This document shows, one piece after another, positions 27,533-39,216 of a stretch of 64,000 nucleotides of DNA. Made by a program: the position numbers and the translations under genes. The notes below the pieces were generated by a model. That model saw only the letters and a program-made list of their open reading frames with translations. It did not search any database and had not been told where the DNA came from. How positions within the stretch are numbered: position 1 is the stretch's first letter; each line of letters begins with the position of its first letter. Origin of the DNA: Prunus persica. Taxonomy: Eukaryota > Streptophyta > Magnoliopsida > Rosales > Rosaceae. The stretch lies in contig NC_034014.1 in NCBI RefSeq assembly GCF_000346465.2, positions 18,487,956 to 18,551,955 on the forward strand. Direction: 5' to 3'.

Positions 27533-29747
27533 GGGGCGGCGGCGTTGTGGTGGTAGTGGGGCTTTACGCCAAAGGTTTTATGTTGACTTGAATGAGTTGA
27601 GTTGGATTTCTTTTTTCTATGATGTATCTTCTTTTTATTTTTTATTTTTTATAAAGGATTGAGGTTCAGACAAAATGTTTACAATTTTCTTTTGGTTGTA
27701 AAATTTAATATTCAATTGCTCTATGTCTCTTAATTTCTGGGAAGGATTGGCTAAATGTTGCTCATTTTGTTTTAGGTTGTTAACTTTTCTTGTATGTACA
27801 CATGCTCTCTTCTGTTTCTTAGGTCATCTTTTGATAAAAAAGATTAAAAAACAAAACCAAGGATCTCATTTTCCTTGTTTTATGTGTATGCTATATAATG
27901 TTTAGTTAGTGCTATTAACAAAATGATGAATTGTTCACCACTTCTTGTACGCCACAGTGCTTGTATGGCATTGTACAAAGATAGGTTCCTCAATCTTTCC
28001 TATTTCTTCATCTTGATTGCAATGTTCTCATTGGAAGCTCTAGAAGATGGTTCATGTTCATTTGGTCTCTTATTGTACCTGCTTTAAATCTTTACAGGGA
28101 CAAGATTGCTTTATTTGCAAAAAAGGTGGACACTATGCTAAAGATTGTCCAGAAAAGCAGAAGAGGGGCTCATTGAAATCCCAAATATGTCTAAAATGTG
28201 GAGATTCTGGGCATGATATGTTCTCATGCAGGAATGATTATTTAACTGAGGATCTTAAGGTATTTTTGTGACTTTTAAGTCTATTTTCTATATGATTTTT
28301 ATATCATATTAATCATGAGATATATTGTTTGGAATTATGTTTAAGAGCCCTTTCTAAATTTCTTTTCCTGAATCAGGAAATCCAATGCTATGTCTGCAAG
28401 AGATTTGGCCATTTATGTTGTGTCAAGTATGTTGATACTAGTCCCCAGGAAGTTTCTTGTTACAGATGTGGTCAATTGGGACATACTGGTATGGTAAGTC
28501 TTGTTGCTTGTTTTTAGGGGTGGGGTGGGGTGGTGCATTAGCAACTGGATATATGCAAGCAAGGCCTATCGTTTTGAAATGGGGCTGGGGATATTATCCA
28601 ATCAAACAGTGCTAAAATGAACATTTGACGATTTGCTTTGATATGTTCATGTTGCCTATATTGTTGATGATTTACAAGTGGAATTCATGTTATGTGTGTG
28701 TGTGTGTGTGTGTTTGTGCGTTTGTGCATGCATGCATACGCCTATGCATACAGAGATTTTTAAAGATGGTTCTAAGGGCCTGTTTTACAGGACACGTAAG
28801 ATATATTTTTTTTTTGGACGAACTATGGACACGTAAGATAAACCTCAGTATAACTTATATATTATCTTCTGATTGCTTGGGAGGTTTGATATTACCTGGT
28901 CGTATTTTTCTTTTTCAACATCTTTTGACCATCTAAATATAATATTCTGTTATAAAAAGCTATAGTTTCTTCTGTGTCCAAAATAGCATACACATTCTAT
29001 TATTTTGCTTCCATTTCGCCGAAATAGTCTACCTTTCTTCTTTTTCCTTCTTTTAAGAAAGGGAATTCTTTACATGCAGGGATGTGTAAGTTTGCGTGGT
29101 GGGGAAACCAATGATTTTGTATCACCTCGTTTATGCTACAAGTGTGGTGAAGGTGGTCACTATGCTCGTGCATGTACAAGTTTTGCTAATGTAACTCTCA
29201 GTGTACACCTCCCAGAATTATTTTTATACTGTGCAATCTTCTTCTATGTTGACTGTGGGTAGTGCTAGTCTTACTTTCTGAAAACGCTAACTGCAGTACT
29301 CTGTGAAACTTGCAGACTCACCAGAGATTTGGGGAATTATCTAATTACTCTACTCCCATTTTGAAATCTCATAAGGAAAAGAGAGACTACACGGGGTTCA
29401 AGTCCGCTCCGCATGACCTAAATAAAGCTCACAAAAGAAAACAGACCCAGTATGAAGAAAGAGGTATGACAACCCCACAAAAGACTAAGCATAGAGGTGG
29501 CTGGATAATGGACGATCCAGGGGATTTCTCCCCTAGAAATGGCAAAAGGAACAGTTGGAAGTCTCCAGCAACACCACCATCTGGTAGGGTTCATGCTTCA
29601 AGTTCCAGATCCTCTAAAAAAATGTGGAAGGTTTCTGGAAGTCCAATCTCACAAGGGCAATCTAGGTCTTTTCACCACAGATATTCTGCATCAAGGTTTA
29701 GCAACTCTAGCGCTGATGGTATTAGAAGAAATTATGATTGGTGGTAG
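26268..29747 (+). CDS. Zinc knuckle (CCHC-type) protein, AIR/ZCCHC7-like, seven knuckles
   Basis: Seven exons encode about 482 aa: 26268-26621, 27036-27149, 27244-27403, 28098-28259, 28377-28493, 29080-29190 and 29316-29747. The N-terminal region is acidic then basic ([12 protein letters not shown]). The centre holds seven CCHC-type knuckles: [56 protein letters not shown], a degenerate [26 protein letters not shown] (across exons 5/6) and [14 protein letters not shown]. The C-terminus is basic and Ser-rich, with [11 protein letters not shown], a stretch also found in plant homologues. Such proteins bind RNA, and yeast AIR1/2 relatives work in TRAMP-linked nuclear RNA decay; that role here is inference. 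Oddity: with the obvious GT-AG sites, exon 3 ends one base into a codon while exon 4 reads correctly only from its first base, a one-base conflict (see findings). Confidence 0.85.
27495..27536. repeat. T17-G25 homopolymer block in intron 3 of the zinc-knuckle gene
   Basis: A run of 17 T is followed at once by 25 consecutive G (27512-27536), then CGGCGGCG. Long pure G runs are rare in plant introns and can form quadruplexes in DNA or RNA. Assembly of such runs is error-prone, so exact length is uncertain. Confidence 0.9.
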
Positions 29748-30644
29748 CCAATAGGTTTTACACAGGAAAGTCCTTTGATGTTGTATCTTATTCTTTTCCT
29801 TTTTCTTATTGTTTTCCCCTCTTTCTATAGATGCCCTTGATATGTTTCCTATTTCAAGTCCAACTCTAAGTTAGGCAAACAAAACTGACCCTGTTGGATT
29901 TTTTTCGTGTTTCTTTTTCCATGGATTTAGAATATAGTGGCCACATGTTTTAAATTTTATTGTTTTACACATTTATGCGTGCGTTATTTTTATTTCCTTA
30001 CGTTTTTATGTTATCAGGCAACTTTTGCATTCTTTATTATTCCTTTGTTGTCTTGATCTGTAAATTATAATGTGTTACCTTTTGTCCTTCGGGAGCTTTT
30101 ATAAGAGCAACTTCATCCATTTGCCCTTAGCCATGGTAAGGGGGGAGCTAGGGCAGCCATTATTCATGTGAATAGTAGTTGCCCTTGTAAATAGTACTTT
30201 GTGTTTCCACATGGCAATGGGCAATTACTATTCATTTTTTTATATTTTTCACAAATATTTTTATCTCAATAATTAATTTGGATAATATTTTCGGATAAGA
30301 TTTCTGGGTTCTTACGTGTCAAGACTATTCATAATCGGATAAAATTTCTGGATAAGATTTTTGGGTTCAAATTTCGGATGAATTTTAAAATTCAAAATTC
30401 AGATAAATTTTTGAGTTCAAATTTTGGATGAATTTCAAAATTCAAATTTCATACAAATTTAGGTTCAAATTTCGGATGAATTTCAAATTTCAGATAAGAT
30501 TTTCATCCAATCAAATCAAGCAACGTGACATATCTATCTTGCCAAAATTTCTATAAAACCAAAGGCTCAGCTCATATCTCTCACATCACATCTTTCTATA
30601 TTTTCATTTCTCAGAGTTTAGAATTCATACTCCATTCATTCTCA

Positions 30645-32007
30645 ATGGAAGATTTTAGGAGATGCTTGGAGAGGCAAGAGCGAGAAACAAATGAGAGAAA
30701 TCGTAGAGCAGAAAAAATCAATGAGTTGCAGAGACAAGTCGATGAACAAGTTGTCATAGCAGTGGCTTTGCAAGATGAAGAGAACCAAGGTCGCCGCAGT
30801 GGTTCACAAGTCGGCCGCCGCCGAAATGTGGACGTCTTCTCGGGGTAAGAATCTTTTGGAAGATTATTTTATCCCAACTTCTTTGTACTATGATGTTGAT
30901 TTTCGAAGGCGATTTAGAATGCAACCCCATTTGTTCAATAAAGTCATGCATGATATTTGCAATTATGATGCATACTTTGTTCAAAAGTGTGATGCTACTG
31001 GGGTTTTGGGCCTTTTTCCGGAGCAAAAGCTTACAACTGTTATACGAATGTTGGCGTATGGAGCATCTGCTGATCAGGTGGATGAGATTGCCTGGATGGG
31101 GAAGTCCACTACGTTGGAGGCTTTGGTAAGATTTTGTCAAGCAGTTGAAACTCTGTACACTAGGGACTACTTACGTAGACCTACTCCCAAGGACCTCCAA
31201 CGACTTCTACAAAAAGCTGAAGCTCGAGGATTTCCAGGAATGATTGGTAGCATCAGCTGCATGCACTGGCAATGAAAGAATTGCCCAACTGCCTTGCAAG
31301 GTGATTACGGAAATAGAAAAGGCCAAAAAAGTATCATCCTGGACGCCGTTGCTGGCTTCGACAAATGGGTTTGGCATGCCTTCTTTGGAGTTGCCGGATC
31401 CCAAAATGACCTCAACGTGTTGGGTCAATCCCCGGTCTTCAACGATGTATTGAGAGGCCAAGGCCCCAATATCATCGATCAAGTCAACAATATAGTCTAC
31501 CAGACGGGGTATTATCTAGCTGAGGGCATCTACCTGAGGTGGACCACTTTTGTCAAATCCCTTCCGAATCCTTGATCCCAGAAGCAAAAATTATTTGCTA
31601 CCTATCAAGAAGGATACATGAAAGATGTTGAAAGGTGTTTTGGCATCCTTCAAGCTTGGTGGTTGATTATTTGAGGTGCGGCCCGTATGTTTGATGAGGA
31701 GATCCTCAGAAGCATTATGATGACTTGCATCATCCTCCATAACATGATTGTGGAGAATGAGTACGATTATGATACTTTAGAGGTCTACGAACCGGGTCCA
31801 ATGAACACGGCCTTAACACGGATTTATGAAAGGCCCATGGGGTCAAGTGGAGAACCGTTTGAGCCGGAACCGTTGGTGAGGGATGGTCGTTTCATGACCC
31901 GGATGATAGATCGATATACAGAGATGCAATCTTCGTATATTCATGAAATGCCTCAAGTTGACTTGATGGAGCATCTATGGGCGGTGAAAGGCAATGAAGA
32001 TGAATGA
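30645..32007 (+). pseudogene. Harbinger transposase (DDE_Tnp_4 type), inactivated
   Basis: The start region MEDFRRCLERQERETNERNR is followed by a frame change near 30840. The core then reads LEDYFIPTSLYYDVDFRRRF, KLTTVIRMLAYGASADQVDE, GMIGSISCMHW, WHAFFGVAGSQNDLNVL, DVERCFGILQA and MMTCIILHNMIVENE, the order of PIF/Harbinger transposases. In-frame stops occur at about 31273 (after CMHWQ), 31573 and 31672; the first sits where a Trp codon is expected. The first acidic residue of the DDE triad, normally in a SIDCMHW-like motif, is replaced by Ser, while the NDLNVL aspartate and ERCFG glutamate remain. It cannot make active transposase. Confidence 0.88.
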
Positions 32008-32292
32008 TGGAGCATAGATGCTTTGGTTATGTTTTATTTAGTTATGGTTTGGTTGTGGTTTGTTATTATTATTGTGCCTTGTTTGTAGTTTTTTATTTAT
32101 TTTAATTTTGTTTTGTTTAATGTATGGAATATGTTGAATAAAAAGGTATTTTATTGAATGCTTTGTTTATTAAATAAAGAAATCCAATACAAGTCATTAA
32201 GAATTACTACTACTAAAATAAAATACATGAATTACAACAACTTTAATAGAAAACATGAAAAATACAAATACATAAAAGGTATACTAACTAAT

Positions 32293-33476
32293 TTAATGGT
32301 TTCCATCATTTAACCAATCCGTGTTGCTAGGCCCATCATCCCGGAAAAGTCTTCTTCTCATAACATCCCTTCGTTCTAGCTTCCAAAATTGTTTTGTTTC
32401 AGGGTACATATGGCTTGTATCCCTCGCCATGGTTTCCCAATCCGTCTTGTCCATATTTTTTTTGCACAAATACTCCCTTTCTTGTGCATACTCGGCTTGA
32501 ATTGCCATCTCGTTATCTTGGCGTTTCTGCTCCATCTCAATTCTTATGCCGTTCTGCCTTGCAATTTCCTCCAAAAACTTTGAATTATTATTGCTTGAAT
32601 TACCCGCTTTCTTTGCCTTGGTAGCCTTTCGGCCAATGGGCCTCGGCTCCTTTTCGATGGGTGAGTCTTGACTCATAAGGGAATCGAGAGGTGAATCCGA
32701 TGTCATTGACTCACGGAGTAGCGTCTCTTTAACACAACGGCGGGACCCGTCGGAATAATTATGAAGCGTTTGCAATATTTCACCACCTCACAACATTCAT
32801 GATGGTTGAAACTTTTTTTGCCACCCTCGGTTGCACCGAACCACATCTGTGCTTGAATCATCTATTTAACAAAAAAATGGAAATGCAAGAAATATTTAAA
32901 ATATATTGGATATGCAAGTAACAAAAAATAAAATAATGGAAATGCAATTAACCTTATAAATAAATTGGAAGTGCAAGAAATATTAAGAAACAATTGGAAA
33001 TGCAAGAAATATTAACAACATATTGAAAATGCAAGAAATATTAACAAAATATTGAAAATGCAAGAAATATTAACAAAATATTGAAAATGCAATAAATATT
33101 AACAAAATATATATATTAGGAGATTAAACTGAATAAAACGAAAATTACAAAATATATACCTCATTAGTACGATCTTCCCCGCTTCTATAGTTGTTCATCG
33201 CTTTTGCCAAGATATCTCTCAATTTTTCTAACTCTTTATTGAGAATTTTCCACTTACTAGACAATGTCATCTCCGTACAAGTCGACTCCAGAATTTTTTC
33301 ACAAAATTCGGCATGAATTTTTTTTCACAAAATTCGGCATGAATTTTTTTTCACATATGAAAAAATTTCATCTCATTGCCTGACACGGGACAATGACAAA
33401 CTTGGAGCCAAGACTCACACAAGGAAACATCTTCCTTGGTGCCCCACGCCCCTCTGGTTTCGATAGAAGAAGCCAC
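32293..33476 (-). pseudogene. Harbinger SANT/Myb-like accessory protein, inactivated
   Basis: Two exons on the minus strand. The first (about 33476 to 33160) reads SSIETRGAWGTKEDVSLCES and CPVSGNEMKF, the SANT/Myb-like DNA-binding part. The last (to 32293) reads DWETMARDTSHMYPETKQFW and RRDVMRRRLF, the usual C-terminus. Defects: the start codon is GTG where ATG is expected, a TGA follows KFFHM, and a short duplication of AAATTCATGCCGAATTTTGTG (33300-33350) disrupts the helix region. The intervening intron (about 32870-33115) is a minisatellite of TATTGAAAATGCAAGAAA-like units. In active elements this protein cooperates with the transposase in DNA binding. Confidence 0.8.
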
Positions 33477-33764
33477 AAAAATAAGAAATAAAAATACAAG
33501 GTGAAAGAGAGGAAAATGTTGAGTAAAGAGTGAATAATAGTAGAAGTATAATAAAATGTATGAGGATTGGTGTTGAAAGTGAAGGGTATTGATAGGTATT
33601 TATAGAAAAAAAAAAATCAGAAATTTTTAAAAAAAATCTCGATTTTTTTTTTCATAATTTTATTGCCAAAAAAAATGCCAGTTGTTGAATTGGATTCGGA
33701 GAAGCAAATCGGAGCGCTGGGGGCTTGACACGTGGCTTCTGCCTGTTGGAGATTGCGTCGCACT

Positions 33765-33829
33765 GGTTTAAATTTTTTTTACCATTGCCGTGTGCATTGC
33801 ACGCGCCAACGGTAAAAAAATTTTAAACC
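33765..33829. repeat. 65-bp imperfect palindrome inside the Harbinger element
   Basis: GGTTTAAAATTTTT-like arms face each other around a centre reading GTGTGCATTGCACGCG; the whole block is nearly self-complementary and could extrude as a long hairpin. A diverged version occurs in the related element near 47755-47805. Confidence 0.8.
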
Positions 33830-34550
33830 AGCGCGTTGACGTCAGTGCGACGTTGCACATGACGTCACAACATGTGGGCTCGACCTCGGGCTGAATTGGC
33901 CTTCAGGCCAGTCCGACTTCGTGGGACCCACTCTCAGCCCGAGCTTGGGCTCACCGCTGGAACGAGATTTTTTTTTTCCCTCCAGCCTTGGGCTCAGCTC
34001 ATCGGTGGAATTGCTCTAATGAAATGCTATATTGAGGGGGTGTGTTGAGGTATTCAATCTGCCCGTCTAATAATAGCTCTTCAGGTATAGTGGGTCACAA
34101 TTAATGGAAAATTTGCCCCTTTTTTAATTTTATTAATTAATTTATATTTGTGTTTTTCTTGTTTTTGGACTGAAGAGAAGACCTCAAGTGCATGATTTGA
34201 GATATAAGCTTCTTGTCTATATGAACTAGATCAGCTTACCAATTTTGCTAATGAATCTCATTTCAGAAACTTATCATACCTGTAAAATTTTGAAACTTTC
34301 AAACACATAGTTTGAATTGCATTATTTATTACGCATTCCTTAATACCACAACCCACAAAGCAAGCATATATAACTGCCAGTGTCACAAGTTGAGGGGCGA
34401 GAAGATTGAAACCATCATCTCATTATTTATGTCCCATCCACATCTATGTACATAAGTAGACTGGGACTTAGGGTAAGTAGCACACATGACAAAAGCAAGC
34501 AACTAGTAGTTAACCTAAATGAGAATGATGTGAACATTCTTCTGAAGGGA

Positions 34551-34692
34551 TTAGCAAGCTGTAGCAATTTTTCCACCGAAACTTGCATCCACCGCTTCTC
34601 CGACCGTCACGAAAACTCTCCCTCCAATTTTTCCCACAAAGTTGGATAGCTTTAGTTTGTGAATCACTTGCCATCTAGGGTTGGCAATAGCT

Positions 34693-34753
<61 letters not shown>

Positions 34754-37700
34754 GAGAAGTTTTAAAACAAAGGAGAATGTGTAAATTGTGCAATTAATTA
34801 GCCAAAGAGGGAAACTGTCTCTTACCTCAATTCCTTCGGAGATCAAATTCTTTTGCAGCTCCTCTAGAGTAGCTATTCCAGATGTATCAATGTTAATCAA
34901 ATCTGGCATACAAGGAAAAGGAAAGAAATTATGATTCTCTTCAAATAATGAGTAATTCTAGGGAAACCATGTTGTGTACCATCTATCTAATACATGTAGA
35001 GCTCGCCAATACAAGTAGGTCCTACCGTGATTTTGTAGTACAATATCACTAGGTATCCCTAGCATTTTCCTTCTAACATGAAAGCTTGCTGGTCAATGCT
35101 GATCTCGATTTTCAGTCTCAGTAATTATGTTGTGTTTCTAAGTAATGGTATTTGCTAAACATTTAAAATCCAAAACGACGTATAAGTTATGGTTTATGGA
35201 TTAGATTTTTATGTTTAGGGTTCAATACGTATAAAGTTGGTATAAAAAAATTAACTAAACAGAAATCTAAAACGACGTAGCTTTTCCTTGAACCACTTAC
35301 TAGACATGTCAAGAATTACAAGATGAGTGGCCTCTTTGTCTTTGGTCTGCCCTTTGGTGTCCGCAGCTTTCTGTGCAGTTATCCACCTCACAATCCTTGC
35401 ATTAATTCATACCACAATACAATTATAAAAAAAAAAATACATGTTATTTTTTCAGGATTGGATTTTAATTTAGAGTAATATCATGTTGTTGTGTGATTAA
35501 TTAATTAAATACCTTTCTTTAACGAAATTGGCATTTGCAAAACAAAATAAGGCAGACTTGACACGGATTATCATAACTCCAGGAATTTTGATAGCCATTG
35601 GATATTGTGCGGTGTCGCAAAACATTTCTGTTCCAGGAAGTTTTCCAAGAGTTTCTGTGCCTGGTCGGATTGAGATGAGAATAATTTTTGTGAATGATAT
35701 GGTCACCTGCAAACATAATACTAATTAATGTTAAGACACATCTTGCACCAACATTTAAAAACATGTACAGGCCTAAACCCTTCCACTCTTCTTTCTAAAT
35801 GGGACCGCCTGGATGTCGACCACGTTCTGAGTTGACTTTGTTGATATAAGCGGTATTGGAAGAGTGAAGAATCGAACCTAATTTGAATTACTACAAACCC
35901 TTCACTAAATATTAATTAGTGGTAGTCAAGAACTTTAATCATATATTGTTTTTGGAAGATGCTTGTTGAAATAGAAAAGAAAGAACCAAAATAGAATCAA
36001 GAACTTTACAAGCCAGGAATGTCTACTATCAACCATCCATTATTATATCGTAGTGGTTCCTTTTTTTTTTTTTTTTTTTCTGTCTGAAAAGCTGAGAAAC
36101 GTACGGCCAAGGGTGGAGACTTTTTATTAACTAAAAAAGTGTGTTGTGTTCTATTTGCTGGCCCAAAAATAAAAAAATAGAAAGAAAAAGAAGAAAAAAA
36201 AAAAAAAGTTGAGTCCTGTCCTGTCATCCATAGTGTTGCACACATAAAGTAAATAAGAGCCATATATAATGTTATTACCGCCACTAGAAGACCAATCTCC
36301 ACAGATGCAAAAAGCACTCCGAAGAAAGCTCCTATGCAAGCCAAGAAGTCTAGCTTATCAACCTTCCAAATTCTGTACACTTTATTGAGGTCAACGAGTC
36401 CCGGAAGAGCTGAGAGAATTATGGAAGCAAGGATCGCTGTTGGGGTGTAATACAAGAGCTTTGTCAAAAATTGCAATGATATGATCACTGTAATGGCCAT
36501 GACGATATTTGACACCGGAGTTTCACAACCGGCACTATAGTTCACGGCAGTACGCGAGAATGAACCTGTTCATGATTAAAATTTAAATGAAAATGCATTC
36601 TATTACGAGAGATTCACTATTATACTCAATATAGGAGCTTAAATTATATTTAAAAAAAAATCTATATGAAATGGACTTTATAAACACACCAAAAGCTTAT
36701 TTATAATATAACAAAGAGGCTTCTAACTTCCTATAAATTATAAAAATGCCATCGATTTCTTAAAATAAGGAAGCCCAACTCCAAAACCTCATAAAAAAAC
36801 AAAAAAACACTCAATAAGGCTTCAAAGTAATTTAATAATCAAAATTAAATTCCACAGGGCTAGCTGTCGTTTTTTGGGTTTTTATTATTTGTTTATAGAA
36901 ATTAAATGGCGTCAGGTTTATCCATATCATTAATGCTAAGAATGGGTACATGACTAAATATCTCTTCTATTATATCCTATCAGCTGGCAAAATTAGTAGT
37001 CCAAGTTATCAAGAGCTAGCGTAACTCTATTTTACTGACCATGTGAGACGCACCTATATTAAAGAGCTGGTACAACACACGAAACATTGACACGATACAA
37101 ATAACAGTATCTTCCATTAAAATTACTTACCGGTTGCAACATAGCAAGAAGTAAAGGATCCTACTATGTTCATGAAGCCCATCGCCATCATTTCCTTGTT
37201 CCCATCCATGTGGTACCCTTTTATGGATGAAAAAGATCTTCCAACTGCAATTGCTTCCTGAAGTTTGCCAAAATATATACAATAACATAATTCAACGCAA
37301 AGGAGTGAATTAATCAAAAGGAAACCATCCATTAATTTCTTAGTTCTAATTTAAGATTGTGCTTGAGTGATAACCAACCGTGAGTGCAACGAGAGCGACA
37401 ATGAGCCCAACTTTGGCCACATCCCCAACATAGGGGCCGTTGAGCTCTAACAGATTAACTGAGCTAGGGTTTAAGCCATCTTTGATATGTTTAACGATCT
37501 TAATTCCATGCTTATCCCCCCTTGTTAGATAAACAATAAGCGTCGATAGTATGACAGATAGGAGAGGAGCAACGGCTGGCAACCAGAAAAGTTTCTTGTT
37601 CTTTTTACCCTGTGCAGAGTAGAACTTTGGTAAGTGTAAAATGAATGAATAAATAGTGACCCAATTAGAGCAACCGTAAAATATTACTAACAGGGCTGCA

Positions 37701-39216
37701 GTGTTAATTACTCACCAGATATCTAGATATTAAGATGAAACACAGGAAAGAGCAGCCAAGAATAAAATTATGAGGGCTCCACTGCAAAGAAAGACAAGGA
37801 TATGAATGATTGAATGAATTCTATATATACAGGGATGGTGGAAAGATAAGGAATCATATTTTTATTTGTATTTTCTTAAAGACAAGTAAAGTGACTTATA
37901 CAGGATGGTGGAAAGATGTCCAGACAGCTTCCATAACAGAGATAACATCAGTATTGGTTGGAAAGTGAGTGATCCCAAGTAGCCCTTTCAGTTGTTGAAG
38001 ACCAATGATGATGGCTGCTCCCGCCACGAACCCTACGATTGCGGCATGGGAAAGAAAATCCACAAGAAACCCCAATCTGATGATAACCAAAACAAGAAGG
38101 TAATTTTAAGATTAAGAAGTATACAGCAAAAAAAATAAAAAATAAAAAATATTTATTACGACAACTACGCACATATGCTTAAGTCACATGCTCAAGAGCC
38201 CTCCGCTCAGTATAATACAGTTTTCTTTTTGGTCGAGACAGTATAATACAGTTTAGTATAGTCCAATCCAGTACAGTCCAAATGATACCTGAAGAGTCCG
38301 AAGGAAGCTTGGAAAATACCGGTGAAGAACGTCGCGGTGAGAACGAGCTTGGTGTAAGCAATTGAATCAGCCCCGGGATCTTGTAACTTCTGAATCATTG
38401 AGGGCAAAAGGAGAGACACCACAGCTACAGGTCCAATTGCTATCTCTCTTGAAGTCCCCATTACAGCGTAAATAAGAGGTGGTACAACACTTGTATCTAA
38501 GACCAACAGCACAACACATAATTAAGTCTACATACAAACACTTGGAAAAAAAAAAAAACTTATAATTTAAGCTACATGACTTACAAAGACCATATTGGGG
38601 ATCAAGCTTTGCTAAAGTTGCATATCCAATACTCTGCATTCAAATTCATATTAAGGCAACATGCTATATGAATTATGTTGTATTATACTAATACTGATTG
38701 TTATAATCCAATGCGATTTAATTTTACCTGGGGAATGCAGAGGCTTGCTATAGTTAGACCAGCCAATAAATCATGCTTGAATTTTGAAATGTTGTAGCTC
38801 CTACCCCATACAAGAATAGGAAATATCTCCTGCTGGATAGAGACTACACTTTTGAGTGCTGGCTGATTCTTGAGAGATGAGTACTTGTTTCCACAGTACG
38901 ACGCCGTCTCCCTCACAGAGTCCATGAGCTCATGCCATAGACCTGGGGGTTCAGGGCCATTCAGCACCCATTCAGACCTTTGAACCGGGCTGCTGTTTTT
39001 CTCGAGGTCAAGCTTTTCCTCTGCTGTTGGGGTCTCAACAGCTAACGAGGCAGTGCTTGGTTGTTTGAAGTGTTTGGGGGAACTTGGAAGGATATCCATG
39101 GGACTAGTTTCTTGATCACCTGAAAACTCCATAAATTCGCGCCATCGCCCTGGCGGCCGGGGCGGATGGAGCACCCAATTAGCCTTTTCACCATGGTTGG
39201 TGGCTGAAGAGGCCAT
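34551..39216 (-). CDS. SULTR2: SULTR2-type (low-affinity) sulfate transporter
   Basis: A plasma-membrane H+/sulfate symporter of the SLC26/SULTR family; group 2 members load sulfate in vascular tissue. Twelve exons with GT-AG borders join in frame to about 713 aa: 39216-38728, 38633-38585, 38496-38289, 38076-37902, 37781-37716, 37609-37379, 37257-37131, 36565-36279, 35706-35513, 35395-35301, 34902-34826 and 34694-34551. Residues about 140-560 are the membrane core ([31 protein letters not shown], the family signature [63 protein letters not shown]). The last four exons form the STAS domain ([16 protein letters not shown]). The [17 protein letters not shown] block before the core is typical of SULTR2;1. 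A similar block occurs once more near the N-terminus, making it longer than usual. A (TC)n run forms the acceptor tract of the last intron. Group assignment is by remembered homology. Confidence 0.93.
34697..34751. repeat. (GA)n microsatellite, transcribed as (TC)n in the last intron of the sulfate transporter
   Basis: About 27 GA repeats on the plus strand. On the gene's strand it is a (TC)n run ending a few bases before the AG acceptor of the final exon (exon starts at 34694), so it serves as the polypyrimidine tract. Confidence 0.95.

Larger units (their letters stand above)
30105..34016. mobile_element. PIF/Harbinger element, 3.9 kb, with both genes decayed
   Basis: Ends are imperfect inverted repeats (GAGCAACTTCATCC on the left, GAGCAATTCCACC inverted on the right), flanked by TAA at 30102-30104 and 34017-34019. 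It carries a broken DDE transposase on the plus strand and a broken SANT/Myb-like partner on the minus strand, the usual two-gene layout of PIF/Harbinger. Left subterminal DNA (30330-30510) contains drifting repeats of TTCAAATTTCGGATGAATTTC-like sequence. Relatives in the window are 2340-2637, 47730-49730 and 53762-53967. Confidence 0.9.

Noticed and set aside
36006..36545. 179-codon minus-strand frame continuing past the sulfate transporter exon
   Set aside because: It is exon 8 of the transporter read through into its intron; the GCG|GTAATA donor at 36279 and the downstream exon show where coding ends.
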